Shown: piece by piece, positions 1 through 11,068 of the stretch
How the letters are laid out: each line of letters begins with the position of its first letter
Position numbering within the stretch: position 1 is the first letter of the stretch
NCBI GenBank assembly: GCA_036924085.1
Contig: JAVGWX010000025.1
Coordinates: forward strand, 30,446,921 to 30,510,920
Direction of reading: 5' to 3'
DNA: 64,000 bases
Source of the DNA: Ariolimax columbianus
Taxonomy: Eukaryota; Mollusca; Gastropoda; Stylommatophora; Arionidae
Program-made: the position numbers and the translations under genes
The notes under the pieces: generated by a model
Seen by the model: only the letters and a program-made list of their open reading frames with translations
Told to the model about the DNA's origin: nothing
The model's database searches: none

Positions 1-162
1 CAGATGCCACATCAGTCTGGTGTTTATCATCCGTTCCATCAGCTTGCCGACACAGCTCAGTAGGCTTATGGGCCTGTATCCATTTGGATCTGTTTTATCC
101 TTTCCTGTTTTTAATCCCTATTCTATTCGATAGACTACGCTAAATCAATGTGTTTCCAGGGC

Positions 163-232
163 CGCCGTTTAGACGCTGGATGGGGGTCTTGGTCAGCTCT
201 GGTTCGCTGACCCTGATATAAGCAGCCAAGTC
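163..232 (+). repeat. Rep-C fragment
   Basis: A short piece matching the internal part of the dispersed repeat called Rep-C here (full copies at 12105-12475 and 14163-14500). It shares the run 'gggtcttgg(t/c)cagctctggttcgctg(a/g)ccctgat'. It lies directly upstream of SINE-A copy 1. No coding role is seen. Confidence 0.5.
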
Positions 233-249
233 TTGTTTTCATACAAGAC

Positions 250-570
250 ACAGAAACGGCGTGGGCTAGTGGTTAAGTGGCATGGCTCACAATCTGAAGG
301 TTCTGGGTTCGATCCCCGATCACAGCACCGGCCGTTACCCCGGGGATGCAAACCCTTAGAAAATGCAGGAGGAAGCAGACCCTTACATAAAATGCATGCT
401 GAAGTCGGATGTACTGGGGCGACAGGCGTAAAATAAATACCACAGTGCAACGCACACCGCCTTGGGGATTAGAGAAATAAGGTGAACACCAAAAACAAAT
501 AAGGTGAACACCAAAAACAAATAAGGTGAACACCAAAAACAAATAAGGTGAACACCACCAAAAAAAAAAA
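250..570 (+). mobile_element. tRNA-derived SINE (SINE-A), copy 1
   Basis: The 5' part reads like a tRNA gene: an A-box-like stretch 'gtggttaagtgg'-type near 270-280 and a B box GGTTCGATCCC near 305-315. A body of about 150 bp shared with 17017-17268 and 21290-21416 follows. The 3' end carries four copies of a 22-bp motif (about 478-560) and then an A-rich run. The element is flanked by the 9-bp direct repeat atacaagac at 241-249 and 571-579, which fits a target-site duplication from LINE-driven insertion. It has no coding capacity. The open frames across it are incidental. Confidence 0.8.
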
Positions 571-794
571 ATACAAGACGCTGTGTTGCAAAAATTCTAG
601 TTCCTGTCACAAGTATGCCAACTGGCATCTTTGAACTCAGATTACATGAGAAAATATAACATGATTTTCACATATAAACAAAAAGGCTATAGTGAGAGGA
701 CAGGTCGTTGCCGAGTGCAGTAGGGCATACATGTCAACAACCTTCAGTTTGGGAATGGAGATGGAAGCAGTGACCTCAGCGCTGAGATGAATAT

Positions 795-1240
795 CTGAGA
801 CTTGTATAACAAGGGCAGTTATCGTGACAGACGCGCAAGCCGTACTTCAGAAGGTACAGAATGGATGGCTTAGGCACGAGTGGATAGCAGCTGTTGAGGC
901 CTCAAACCTCCAAGCGTTGACCTGGATCTACTGGCCAGCTCATGCTGGGGTTCAGGGCAACAACAGAGCTAACATCATGGCTTCACAAGCTCCCATCATG
1001 GGCACGTTAGTGATGGACAGAAGTGACATTTTGAAATCAATCAACGACCGCCTGCTGGATGAGGACACTGCAATAGATGATGCAGTAATCCACAGACTGC
1101 AAAGTTTTGACATTAAACGAGGTTCGAGCGGGGTAGGGTGCATGAGATGACGGAGCAGGAGAGTGTACAACCAGCGAGCTACAGGGACCATCAGCATCCA
1201 TATGCTGAGAGAGACTGAGCACCTATGGGTATGCGCATAG
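795..1240 (+). pseudogene. LINE C-terminal RNase H fragment (LINE-T)
   Basis: The frame starting near 795 reads through a short peptide with an RNase HI-like 'VTDAQAVLQK' segment and then 'WIYWPAHAGVQGNNRAN', which matches the conserved HxGxxGNxxAD region of LINE RNase H. The usual final Asp (AD) is Asn here, so the enzyme would probably be dead. The frame stops at about 1150 and similarity continues in another frame to about 1240, so this is a decayed remnant. A related scrap (ctgagagagactgag) lies at about 19645. RNase H in such LINEs removes RNA from the RNA:DNA hybrid during retrotransposition. The assignment to an I/Jockey-like group is from memory. Confidence 0.6.
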
Positions 1241-1469
1241 TGCAGTGATGTTGATTCTCAGAAATAGAAACAAAACGCACTCTCGACACAATGTCTGCTT
1301 TGAAAGGGAGTCTGAGAATCCACACGTGTAGTTTTTGCTGGCAGGGACTGTTGTACTTATGGTTAAAGATGCTATCTGTAAAAGCCGTTCACGTGACAGC
1401 GATGGGTATGGCAAAAAAGGAAATTGGGGGCAGAGGGTATTTAGTTGAAAATAGATTTTTACTTCCACA

Positions 1470-1985
1470 CAGGTTGCCTGACGCGAATATTCCACATCCG
1501 ATGGCAAGATCGTGTCACTGACATCGAGGTTCTCTCGAGAGCTAACATGCCCAGCATCCATGCACTGCTAGAAAAAGCACGACTAGGATGGGTCGGACAC
1601 CTCGTCCGTATGTCAGACGAGCGGCTCCCAAAGAAGCTTCTCTACGGCGAGCTGAGAGAGGGATGGCACGAGAACACGAAAGAGGGCGCCAAAAGAAACG
1701 TTTTAAAGACGGTCTGAAGGACTCACTGAAAGGTTGACAGATAGACATCCACACCTGGTAATGTCTTGCGCAAAACAGATCTGACTGGAGAAGCGCAGTC
1801 AAATCGGGTGTAGCTACCGGTGAAGACGACCGTGTTGTGAAAGCCCAGAGCAGACGCGAGACCCAGAAATCCCGAACAGCAGGAACACCATCACCTTCTA
1901 CAAACCTTGTGTGCCCGATATGTAGCAGATGTTTTCGTGACCGCATTGGCCTGTTCAGCCTCATGCGCACCCACACCCAACAGGG
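1470..1985 (+). pseudogene. LINE ORF2 C-terminus with C2H2 finger (LINE-M)
   Basis: The frame at 1470-1717 encodes the typical post-RT tail of a LINE polyprotein, with 'LGWVGHLVRMSDERLPKKLL' followed by YGEL and a basic KR-rich stretch. The frame is lost near 1715 and resumes in other frames. At about 1905-1985 it gives a C2H2 zinc finger (C-x2-C-x12-H-x4-H, 'LVCPICSRCF'). Two other remnants of this kind lie at 60013-60416 and 63197-63745. At least one frameshift makes it a pseudogene. The finger is usually placed at the extreme C-terminus in such elements. Confidence 0.65.
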
Positions 1986-2220
1986 AAATCTGTGACAAGG
2001 ATGATGTCGGCGGTCCTCATCGACAACGATGGACAGCTATTATTTTCAGATGCCCCGTTCATACATCACATGGTATCTGTACTTATATGCAAATATCTTA
2101 TCACTGTAAGATTTTTAATGCCCAGCTGAAATAACCACTTTCGGATTCTGTTCGTCCCTTTAAATCCTTCAAGACTCAAAATCTTGGAACTAAAGAATAT
2201 TTAGTAACTAAACAGAATTT

Positions 2221-3190
2221 TATGCACATTATACATCTCATTGAAACATTATGCCAGGATCAACGAGCCGCTGTCCGAGTATCTGGGCAAACATCAGATT
2301 GGTTCGTAGTACAAAAGGGAGTCAGGCAGAGATGTATCCTCTCACCTTATCTGTACAACATATACGCGGAATGTATAATGAGAAATGTTAGAGAAGACGA
2401 GAACATTGAAAGTTTCGACCCATTTACGATTGGGGGGTACGAGATTCCAGAGTTCCGATACGCAGACGACACAGTGATACTATCAAGAAGGGCTAGAGAA
2501 GCTAATTTCGGCCGTAAATGGACACAGTGAAGATCAAAACCTGTTTATAAACAAAACAAAGATAATGACGACCAACAAAACACAATGTCAACATAAATGG
2601 TGAGGAAATAGATCAGGTCACGCGTTTTGAATATCTGGGCTCCAGAATTGACAAGAATGGCGACTGGTCGAAAGAAATCAGAAGAATAGCCATGGCAATG
2701 CAGAGACCGAAATCCTTATAGAAATTATGGCAGAGCACCAACAAAACGATGAAAGTAAAAGTCTTGAGGGCTTGTGTTTTTCCTGTGGCAGCTTATATCT
2801 ACAAATCATGGACGATTACCAAAACTTCCAGACAAAGAATCGAATCCTTCGAGACAAAATGTTACAGAAAGATCCTCAGAATACACTAGACAGAGAAAAA
2901 GACACATGTCATTCTGTAAGAGTTGAGCATAGAGGAGAACTGGTTTATCAAATCCATTTTGGCTAGAAAATGCAAATACTTTGGTCACATCAAGAGACAC
3001 AACGGTCTTGAGAGAACGGTGATGGAAGGTATGGTGCCAGGCAAAAGAGGAAGGGGTAGACCAAGAAGACGATGGCACCAAGATATCCAGGAATGCCTGG
3101 GTATGACTGTGTCGGAGGCTGGAGTTTTGGCAAGGGAAAGCATTTTTTTCAGACAGACTGTGATGGGAGCGGCGTTCTATAAAGGACACG
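2221..3190 (+). pseudogene. RTE-like LINE, reverse transcriptase palm to C-terminus
   Basis: The frame at 2222-2530 carries RT domain 4/5 motifs: 'GVRQRCILSPYLYNIYAE' and the catalytic 'YADDTVIL' box (YxDD). After a frame break near 2530 the remaining part reads 'FEYLGSRIDKNGDWSKEI' (about 2625-2680), and later 'KCKYFGHIKRHNGLERTV' then EGMVPGKRGRGRPRRRW (about 2970-3090), a well-known LINE C-terminal tail. The 5' half (endonuclease, RT motifs A/B) is absent, so this is a 5'-truncated, frameshifted copy. A related C-terminus is at 11221-11800 on the other strand. The last about 45 bp are repeated at about 3309-3352. Confidence 0.75.
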
Positions 3191-3419
3191 CTACATGATG
3201 ATGTTGACCTCTGTATAGCTAAGTTCAGGAAGACCCACTGGAATCAGAATTAAATTCAAGTTGCACGGAGCCAAATATGAGTTCCAGACAATGAACGGGA
3301 ACCCGACTGTGGTGGGAGCGACCGTCTATAAAGGACAGACTACATGACGGAACATAATTTTATCATCCAAGAGACAACTACAAGTAAAACAGACATTCTG
3401 ACAGACTACAAGAACATAT
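3191..3419. repeat. Partial duplication of LINE 3' end
   Basis: The segment at about 3309-3352 (gggagcg, then tataaaggaca and ctacatga) repeats 3157-3200 of the preceding LINE with several substitutions. The rest of the interval has no recognised feature. Confidence 0.4.
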
Positions 3420-3936
3420 TCCAAGACATCTCAAGTTCTGGATGAGCTCTTACGTGAAATAAAATACAACATCGGGTTACTATCCCCCCAAAAGAACATT
3501 TAGTCCTACAGTGGTTTCCGGCGCAGTGTGAGATCCGTGGAAACGAGACGGCGGATAAGCTAACAATAGCTTAAAGTGGAAGAACGCATACTCGCCATCC
3601 ACAGAGCTATAAAGAAGCAAAGACTCACAAAACGATTCATGAGGATGGAATGGAGAGATCCACGCAACAACAACAAAAAAACAATCCAGAAAATGGCAGT
3701 ATAGACAAAATGGGCAGACAAAGATCTTCAGACTCAGAACGGGACATTGTAGACTCAAGGCCCACCTCCACAGAATGGGTCTCAGAGACACCGCCATGTG
3801 CGGTTGTGGAGCACCCGAGAAAACACCAGAACATATCCTGCAGGGCCGCCCACTAAAAAGAGACAGTCTGGCCTGGGCGAGTGACCATGCTGGTAAAGCT
3901 GTGGGGGACCGGTGAAGACCTGAAACGTACTCTCCT
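3420..3936 (+). pseudogene. RNase H LINE 3' end (LINE-K), copy 1
   Basis: Nucleotide similarity to 42290-42790 runs through the whole interval, for example the shared run 'ccacagagctataaagaag'. In the best-preserved copy this region encodes the RNase H C-terminus and the terminal Cys/His knuckle with 'EHVLQDCPTYTDQREAVW'. Here the frame is broken many times. The copy ends at 'tgaacctca' and the 39-bp minisatellite starts at that point, taking these terminal bases into its unit. Confidence 0.6.
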
Positions 3937-5345
3937 TCATGAACCTCACCAGGCTAGAAGCATAGTATGAGTTGATCGTGAACCTCACCGAACTAGAAGC
4001 ATAGCATCGGTTGATCGTGAACCTCACCAGACTAGAAGCAAAGCATCGGTTGATCGTGAACCTCACCAGACTAGAAGCATAGCATAGGTTGATCGTGAAC
4101 CTCACCAGGCTAGAAGCATAGCATAGGTTGATCGTGAACTTCACCGAACTAGAAGCATAGCATCGGTTGATCGTGAACCTCACCAGACTAGAACCATAGC
4201 ATCAGTTGATCGTGAACATCACCAGACTAGAAGCCTAGCATCAGTTGATCGTGAACCTCACCGAACTAGAAGCATAGCATCGGTTGATCGTGAACCTCAC
4301 CAGACTAGAAGCAAAGCATCGGTTGATCGTGAACCTCACCAGACTAGAAGCATAGCATAGGTTGATCGTGAACCTCACCAGGCTAGAAGCATAGCATCAG
4401 TTGATCGTAAACCTCACCAGACTAGAAGCATAGCATAGGTTGATCGTGAACTTCACCGAACTAGAAGCATAGCATCGGTTGATCGTGAACCTCACCAGAC
4501 TAGAAGCATAGCATCGGTTGATCGTGAACCTCACCAGACTAGAAGCATAGCATAGGTTGATCGTGAACCTCACCAGGCTAGAAGCATAGCATCAGTTGAT
4601 CGTGAACCTCACCAGACTAGAAGCATAGCATCAGTTGATCGTGAACCTCACCAGACTAGAAGCATAGCACCAGTTGATCGTGAACCTCACCAGACTAGAA
4701 GCATAGCATCAGTTGATCGTGAACCTCACCAGACTAGAAGCATAGCATCAGTTGATCGTGAACCTCACCAGACTAGAAGCATAGCATCAGTTGATCGTGA
4801 ACCTCACCAGACTAGAAGCATAGCATCAGTTGATCGTAAACCTCACCAGACTAGAAGCATAGCATCAGTTGATCGTGAACCTCACCAGACTAGAAGCATA
4901 GCATCAGTTGATCGTGAACCTCACCAGGCTAGAAGCATAGCATCAGTTGATCGTGAACCTCACCAGGCTAGAAGCATAGCATCAGTTGATCGTGAACCTC
5001 ACCAGACTAGAAGCATAGCATCAGTTGATCGTGAACCTCACCAGACTAGAAGCATAGCTTCGATTGATCGTGAACCTCACCAGGCTAGAAGCATAGCATC
5101 AGTTGATCGTAAACCTCACTAGACTAGAAGCATAGCATCAGTTTATCGTGAACCTCACCAGACTAGAAGCATAGCACCAGTTGATCATGAACCTCACCAG
5201 ACTAGAAGCATAGCATCAGTTGATCGTGAACCTCACCAGACTAGAAGCATAGCATCAGTTGATCGTGAACCTCACCAGGCTAGAAGCATAGCATCAGTTG
5301 ATCGTGAACCTCACCAGACTAGAAGCATAGCATCCGTTGATCAAA
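3937..5345. repeat. 39-bp minisatellite, about 36 copies
   Basis: Head-to-tail copies of a 39-bp unit containing gatcgtgaacctcaccag and tagaagcatagcatcagtt. Variants include cggtt/aggtt/cagtt ends and cgaact versus cagact. Copies from about 4560 onward are more uniform than the first ten. The array starts at the 3' terminus of LINE-K. One minus frame is open for 133 aa with a 13-aa period, as expected when the unit length is divisible by three. It should not be read as a gene. Confidence 0.92.
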
Positions 5346-5384
5346 GAAGAAGAAATAACTCCTGTTTAACATAATTAAATAGAA

Positions 5385-5572
5385 CGACGAGACTAACGTG
5401 TGGTCAGGCAAAACACACTGATCAGACAATGTTAGCCTGGATCAGGAGAAATATACTGGCCAAGACACTCACCTGATGGGACGATGAGGCTAACGTCTGG
5501 TCAGGCAAAACACACTGGTCAGAGAATGTTAGCCAGGGTCAGGAGAAATATACTGGCCAAGACCCTCACCTG
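5385..5572. repeat. Two ~95-bp repeats related to the 38-bp satellite
   Basis: Two direct copies of about 95 bp share gctaacgt, tggtcaggcaaaacacactg and aatgttagcc, then tcaggagaaatatactggcc. The part aatgttagcc(a/t)gg(g/a)tcaggagaaatatactgg closely matches the unit of the 8.7-kb satellite at 45866-54570 (atgttagtcagggtcagg, tgaaatatactga). This looks like a dispersed, unamplified or ancestral form of that satellite. Confidence 0.65.
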
Positions 5573-5670
5573 AACTCCTCGTTGGTCGTCCTGGAAACAG
5601 GCTGTTGTCAGGGCGCACAAAAGAATAAACCTACTCATTGTGTGCCTTCGGAAACAACAACAACATAATT
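5573..5670 (+). repeat. Rep-D fragment with (CAA)n tail
   Basis: The run 'cctggaaacaggctgttgtc', then an ending with 'cctactcattgtg' and (acaacaacaac). It matches pieces at 15100-15240, 17640-17880 and 60905-61180. The CAA-type tail and 5' truncation suggest a retroposed element. No coding potential is seen. Confidence 0.5.
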
Positions 5671-6039
5671 AAATTGAGTTATCTGTATACAAATGTGTCA
5701 AACTAAAGTTGAGTTTTTATCAAACTTCAGCTGGTGTGTAGAATCAAAACTATGTTCCAAACAAGTAAGGGGAAATAACAAGTGGACAAAGGAGATGGTA
5801 ACAAGATGTCAGATTTATGTTAATGAATGGTCCCCAAATGTGTGATACTTTATTGATGGATTGTTGACAGTATCATCCGAGTGTTGGCAGAGCCCGAAAG
5901 AGGTGCAAAGAATAGTAACACTATAAACCTCCCTAGCATGACATAAGAGTCCATAAAGGCCGGTTAGGTAGGGAGCCTGCTACCTTATCTCGTAGAATCT
6001 TTCAGCCGCAAAAACTTCTTCGTTCGGGCTATTTGGTCA
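5671..6039. other. No recognisable feature
   Basis: AT-rich, with no long frame, splice-bounded exon or repeat recognised. Confidence 0.5.
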
Positions 6040-6470
6040 AACTAGTCGCTAGGACGGAAGTCCACAGTCCTCTCCAGGTTCAGGTGGCAACCCTACAGCT
6101 TCTGTGTCCAGGCTGTTTGGTCATACTAGACCTGTAGTCCCATCGCTAGGACGGAAGTCCACAGTCCTCTCCAGGTTCAGGTGGCAACCCTACAGCTTCT
6201 GTGTCCAGGCTGTTTGGTCATACTAGACCTGTAGTCCCATCGCTAGGACGGAAGTCCACAGTCCTCTCCAGGTTCAGGTGGCAACCCTACAGCTTCTGTG
6301 TCCAGGCTGTTTGGTCATACTAGACCTGTAGTCCCATCGCTAGGACGGAAGTCCACAGTCGTCTCCAGGTTCAGGTGGCAACCCTACAGCTTCTGTGTCC
6401 AGGCTGTTTGGTCATCATAGACATGTAGTCCCATCGCTAGGACGGAAGTCCACAGTCCTCTCCAGATCCG
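6040..6470. repeat. 97-bp tandem array (about 4.4 copies) made from a LINE end
   Basis: The ~97-bp unit holds gctaggacggaagtccacag, ctctccaggttcaggtggca and ccaggctgtttggtcata. Read on the minus strand, part of the unit is the terminal coding and 3' sequence of the LINE at 6415-7130 (its last codons 'LERTVDFRPSDGTT' lie in the most distal copy). The array is therefore an amplified retrotransposon 3' end. Confidence 0.85.
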
Positions 6471-7130
6471 GGTGGCAGCCCCACAGCTTCTGTGTCACCT
6501 TGGCTCCCTCTGGCCAGGTTTGGCATTGTAGGTTTCTGTGTACTGGGCAGTCCTGTAGGATGTGTTCAGTGGTTTGTACTCCGGTTCTACATGGGCAGTC
6601 CCTTGTGTGTGATATCTTGAGCCGATGTAGGTGACCCAACAGTCTGCAGTGTGCTGTTCTCAGACTAAAAATTGTGATTTTCGGTGTCTGTGGAGCTGGT
6701 GGATTGGGTCAGGTCTATTGCTCACTTCCATGTCTTTCTTCCATTTTGAGTTATACTGATTGTGGATGATAGTTTTTACCTCTCGGTAGGACACTGCGTG
6801 GATAAGTTACTCCATCTTGGTACCTGCTGTAGACACGGCATCAGATCTCTCGCTCCTTGTGATTCCACAATGGGAATGTAAGCACTGAAGAGCAACTGTT
6901 GAGGTTCTTGGGATTTTTGTTGAGTTCTGATCTGATTTCCTGCAGCAGTTGTTGACCTCTGGTGTTTTGTATTGCTATTAGTAGTGATCTGAAATCTGTA
7001 AAGAATGCAATTTGAGTTGGCGGATGTTCGTCTGGCCTGGTGAACATTCTTAGGGCATGTAGAAGTGACATAGACTCTTCCTTGAAACTGGAAGAAATCT
7101 TCCCAGTCCAAAAAGCCATATAGGTTATTT
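6415..7130 (-). pseudogene. RNase H LINE C-terminal region
   Basis: Reading leftward from 7130, the frame 7119-6841 resembles the middle of LINE RNase H ('FKEESMSLLHALRMF' then 'AFFTDFRSLLIAIQN', where TDxxS is the second catalytic Asp region). Further on, 6639-6415 encodes the terminal knuckle 'CPCRTGVQTTEHILQDCP' (C-x-C-x8-H-x4-C) and ends LERTVDFRPSDGTTCL-stop. The two parts are in different frames and the HxGxxGNE motif between them is lost, so it is not functional. Its 3' end continues into the 97-bp array. A second scrap of the same family is at 60665-60785. Confidence 0.65.
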
Positions 7131-7599
7131 CCCATTGTTGTATCTTACAAAGATGTCTCCTCTACCATCCTTCACTGTGTCCTCTGCAATCCAGCTGTGT
7201 TGTACGCGAGTCAAAAACTTAACGGATGTGGGCAAGTAAATCATAAAGCAAAATACAGTCATCCATCAAAAACAGAAGAAGATTCTCTGGAAAGGGGGAT
7301 AATGGTACGGATCATAGAACGCCATAGAAATATGCATTCCTGGATACGTTTTCTGTTAGGACAAACAAAGGAAACCAGGGAAATGTGGATAGATATGGAG
7401 CGAGTGGCTCAAGACACGAGGAATTAACGTGGCGCTGACAAGATTTGGGGATGATTTGAATCTTAAGACTAAGAAACTACAAAAGAATACTTTTGAGATG
7501 TAGTGTTCTGTGTAGTAGACCCTGTTATATTAAATAAAATTGTTCATACAAGGTGGAAGCCTTTGCATGTGTATACATTATATGTGTTAATTTGTGTGT
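7131..7599. other. No recognised gene
   Basis: One plus frame of 76 codons (7197-7427) is open but has no recognisable motif, start context or splice support. I cannot assign it. The interval lies between a LINE remnant and the start of the ~53-bp array. Confidence 0.4.
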
Positions 7600-8934
7600 G
7601 TCAGAGTCAGGTGTCAATACTTGGGAGCGGAAGTACGAACAGGTGTGTGTGTGTGTGACAGAATCAGGAGGCAATATTTGTGAGTGGAAGTACGAGCAGG
7701 TGTGTGTGTGTGTGACAGAATCAGGAGGCAATACTTGTGAGTGGAAGTACGAGCAGGTGTGTGTGTGACAGAATCAGGAGGCAATACTTGTGAGTGGAAG
7801 TACGAGCAGGTGTGTGTGTGACAGAATCAGGAGGCAATACTTGTGAGTGGAAGTACGAGCAGATGTGTGTGTGACAGAGTCAGGTGTCAATACTTGTGAG
7901 TGGAAGTACGAGCAGATGTGTGTGTGACAGAGTCAGGTGTCAATACTTGTGAGTGGAAGTACGAGCAGGTGTGTGTGTGATAGAATCAGGCGGCAATACT
8001 TGTGAGTGGAAGTACGAGCAGGTGTGTGTGTGACAGAATCAGGCGGCAATACTTGTGAGTGGAAGTACGAGCAGGTGTGTGTGTGACATAATCAGGCGGC
8101 AATACTTGTGAGTGGAAGTACGAGCAGATGTGTGTGTTACATAATCAGGCGTCAATACTTGTGAGTGGAAGTACGAGCAGGTGTGTGTGTTACATAATCA
8201 GGTGTCAATACTTGTGAGTGGAAGTACGAGCAGGTGTGTGTGTTATATAATCAGGTGTCAATACTTGTGAGTGGAAGTACGAGCAGGTGTGTGTGTTACA
8301 TAATCAGGTGTCAATACTTGTGAGTGGAAGTACTAGCAGGTGTGTGTGTTACATAATCAGGTGTCAATACTTGTGAGTGGAAGTACGAGCAGGTGTATGT
8401 TACATAATCAGGTGTCAATACTTGTGAGTGGAAGTACGAGCAGGTGTGTGTGTTACATAATCAGGTGTCAATACTTGTGAGTGGAAGTACGAGCAGGTGT
8501 GTGTGTTACATAATCAGGTGTCAATACTTGTGAGTGGAAGTACTAGCAGGTGTGTGTGTTACATAATCAGGTGTCAATACTTGTGAGTGGAAGTACGAGC
8601 AGGTGTATGTTACATAATCAGGTGTCAATACTTGTGAGTGGAAGTACGAGCAGGTGTGTGTGTTACATAATCAGGTGTCAATACTTGTGAGTGGAAGTAC
8701 GAGCAGGTGTGTGTGTTACATAACCAGGCGGTAATACTTGTGAGTGGAAGTACGAGCAGGTGTGTGTGTTACATAATCAGGCGGCAATACTTGTGACCGG
8801 AAGTACGGGCAGGTGTGTGTGTGTCAGAATCAGGCGGTAATACTTGTGAGTGGAAGTACGAGCAGATGTGTGTGTGACAGAGTCAGGCGGTAATATGTGT
8901 GAGTGGAAGTACGAGCAGGTGTGTTGGCCAGAAT
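7600..8934. repeat. ~53-bp minisatellite, about 25 copies
   Basis: The unit contains caatacttgtgagtggaagt, acgagcaggtgtgtgtgt and either gacagaatcaggaggc or tacataatcaggtgt. Unit length varies between about 49 and 57 bp, mostly through the length of an internal (GT)n run. Subfamilies are in blocks: 'gacagaatcagg' on the left, 'tacataatcagg' in the middle, 'cagaatcaggcgg' at the right end. Its right edge cuts into a reverse-transcriptase reading frame. Confidence 0.92.
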
Positions 8935-9640
8935 GATTTTCCTCTTCTCTGCACTAATTTCCATTTCAAACCTCATTGTCAAGGTCTGAGATTAGACTCG
9001 CAAGTTCTAGCTCCGTTTCAGCCAGTTCGATAATGTCATCAGCAAACCTGAGATTGATGAGTGTACGTCCACCTGCTGACAGTACCCACGTGTGTTTCCA
9101 GAGATTCGGACACGATACGTTCAATACAAACGTTGAATAGGGTCGGTGAAAGAATATATTCTTGTCGTACACCGGTTGACGAGCGGAACCATTCCCCAGT
9201 CATCCCATTAAGGTAGACTGCATTGGTGGCATGGGAGTAGAGTTTCGCAATGACGTAGGTCAGCCGACACCCCATCTTATATTTTCTCATAGTTGCCCTT
9301 AAGGTCTCATGCCAGACCATGTCGAAAGCTTGTTTAAAGTCAACAAAGACTTGGTATAGCTTATGATTATGGTGAAGGTATTTTTCGTTGAACAGACGCA
9401 AATTAAAAATTTGATTAATTGTGCTGCGTCCAGCCCGAAAACCGGCTTGTTCTTCTTCAATAACATTGTCTGCCCTTGTTTGCAGCAGGTTCAAGATCAC
9501 ATTAAGCATTACTTTGCTGGGGTGGCTGATAAGACTGATGGTTCGGTAATTTTGAATCTGAACAAAAGGTTTCTTCTTCCCATAGGAGCAATATAAAAGA
9601 GAAAGTTCAGAACAAAATATCAATACAAAGTGGAAATGTC
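8935..9640 (-). pseudogene. LINE reverse transcriptase, truncated by minisatellite
   Basis: On the minus strand the frame from about 9640 to 9050 holds RT motifs in order: 'NYRTISLISHPSKVMLN', 'EEEQAGFRAGRSTINQIF', motif A 'VFVDFKQAFDMVW', and 'TGVRQEYILSPTLFNVCIE'. After a frameshift near 9060-9080 the next frame gives 'RTLINLRFADDIIELAET', the YxDD box (FADD). The catalytic Asp residues are kept. Similarity ends abruptly at about 8935 where the ~53-bp array begins, so thumb and C-terminal parts are missing. Upstream endonuclease is also absent. Family: RTE-like or related non-LTR RT. Confidence 0.8.
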
Positions 9641-9727
9641 TCAAAGCAAGTAAGTATACAAGTAGCGAATTAAAGAGTAAAACAAATTAAGCTTATGTCT
9701 TCTTTTGTTTCTTCGTGCGCTATCAAA

Positions 9728-9845
9728 CTCCCACTACCAAGCCCTAAACGTTCTCAATCTCCCACTAACAAGCCCTGCTGAACGTTCTCAATCTCCCACT
9801 ACCAAGCCCTGAACGTTCTCAATCTCCCACTACCAAGCCCTGAAA
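9728..9845 (+). repeat. ~33-bp tandem array of the Rep-C 5' end
   Basis: Three to four copies of a unit holding ttctcaatctcccactacca and agccctgaac. The same bases form the 5' end of full Rep-C copies (cttcc(g/t)ctaccaa then gc(c/t)ct(g/a)aaaa). The same expansion is seen at 62085-62215. Confidence 0.75.
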
Positions 9846-9935
9846 ATAACTTTGTAAGTAGCAGGATGTAGTCCGGAGAACGCTACAGCTCATACACTGC
9901 TCAGCATCTTGATCCCATCTGGACATCTCATACGA
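9846..9935 (+). mobile_element. Rep-C, internally deleted copy
   Basis: Joins the Rep-C 5' part (gtagcaggatgtagtccgga) directly to its 3' end (cagctcatacactgctcagc, then atcttgatccc). About 250 bp of the middle is missing compared with 12105-12475. Confidence 0.6.
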
Positions 9936-11068
9936 ATCTATGCCAGCCCTGTATGTCAGGATGTAAGTTACAAATGTTCACCCTGGCCCAGTGGGTTGAA
10001 TATTGAAAAAATCTACGTTATGCATGACCCCAAGAGACTGTACTCTAGCAACTAAAGCAAATCAACAGTAAGAATTAAAAAAAAAAATTGTTTCAAGAGT
10101 TTGTCTCTCTGTATTTTACTGGCGGAGGCAAGTCCACCCTGGGCCGCAGCCTTAAGTGATATCATCATAACGTATTAACCAGTCCTTGGATGCGTGTGTA
10201 CGCCTGAATACACCTACGCTAGTTTAGTTCTAGTTAGGCAAAGTGCAATGAAAGGGCCTCACACCGATGGTGCGTATTACAGGGTTGTTAGAGTGTGATT
10301 GTTGAACAGAGTCATATGAAACCAGAGTGTGAGGTCAGAAGAGAGATCCGATGAGGTGTACGGAAATTGTGAAGCGCCGTGGTCGCTTACACCAGTAGTA
10401 TGGCACATAATGATGATGATAGATTTGGTGAAACAGGAAGCACAATAGGCGACCTCTATGATGAGATGCTAATTATCTCCCCTACCAGCAAGAAGAAGAA
10501 AGAGATAAGCCATGCAAAATGGCCGTACCCTAGCAAATAAATTGAGCACATTTCCCACAAAATGAGCAGTTTTAACGAATTCGATCTTATTTAACGTTAA
10601 GACGAAAGTACTAATATACCATTTTAAAGAAGTCTCTTACTTTTTTGTTAAAGTAAGCAAAACAGGTGAGGCTTTCTTTTGGTTCACTCTGTAGTAAATG
10701 ATATAATATTAATATATCGTTGAGTCCGGTTTAGCAAATAAATGAATGTATTTAAACCGGACACTCACACTACACTGGCAACGGAGATGAAATATTTCGA
10801 GAGTTTTGCTTCCTTGTAATGTAAACCAAGCCCTATGGAACTGATTAAATAAGCATAATTAGCTAATCAATTATCTACAATAAGTAAAACGTGCGCTCTG
10901 AGATGCATAAATATGACAAAACTTAAATTACTAAGCTAGTAATAAGTAAAGTAGTAAGTTTAATTTAGTTTGGCTAAGTCTAAGTTAATAACTCATAAAA
11001 TAAGCCAAGTGTGTTAATTAGCTAATTAGTAATAGTAATACTGTTTTTCTATATTTCAATAAGTGTCC
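9936..11068. other. No recognisable gene
   Basis: About 1.1 kb of AT-rich sequence without a convincing exon or element. A small inverted repeat (tccggttta / taaaccgga) at about 10725-10762 is the only structure noted. Confidence 0.5.

Noticed and set aside
250..330. Genuine tRNA gene
   Set aside because: A and B boxes are present but the rest does not fold as a complete tRNA with paired acceptor stem, and related copies share a long non-tRNA body and target-site duplications. It is a SINE head. The same applies to 17017, 38351, 43211 and 63675.
7197..7427. 76-codon plus frame as a small gene
   Set aside because: No similarity recognised, no exon borders, and it is flanked by LINE and minisatellite debris.
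10722..10764. Small inverted repeat as a regulatory hairpin
   Set aside because: Only a 9-bp stem in AT-rich DNA and no context. Such stems arise often by chance.
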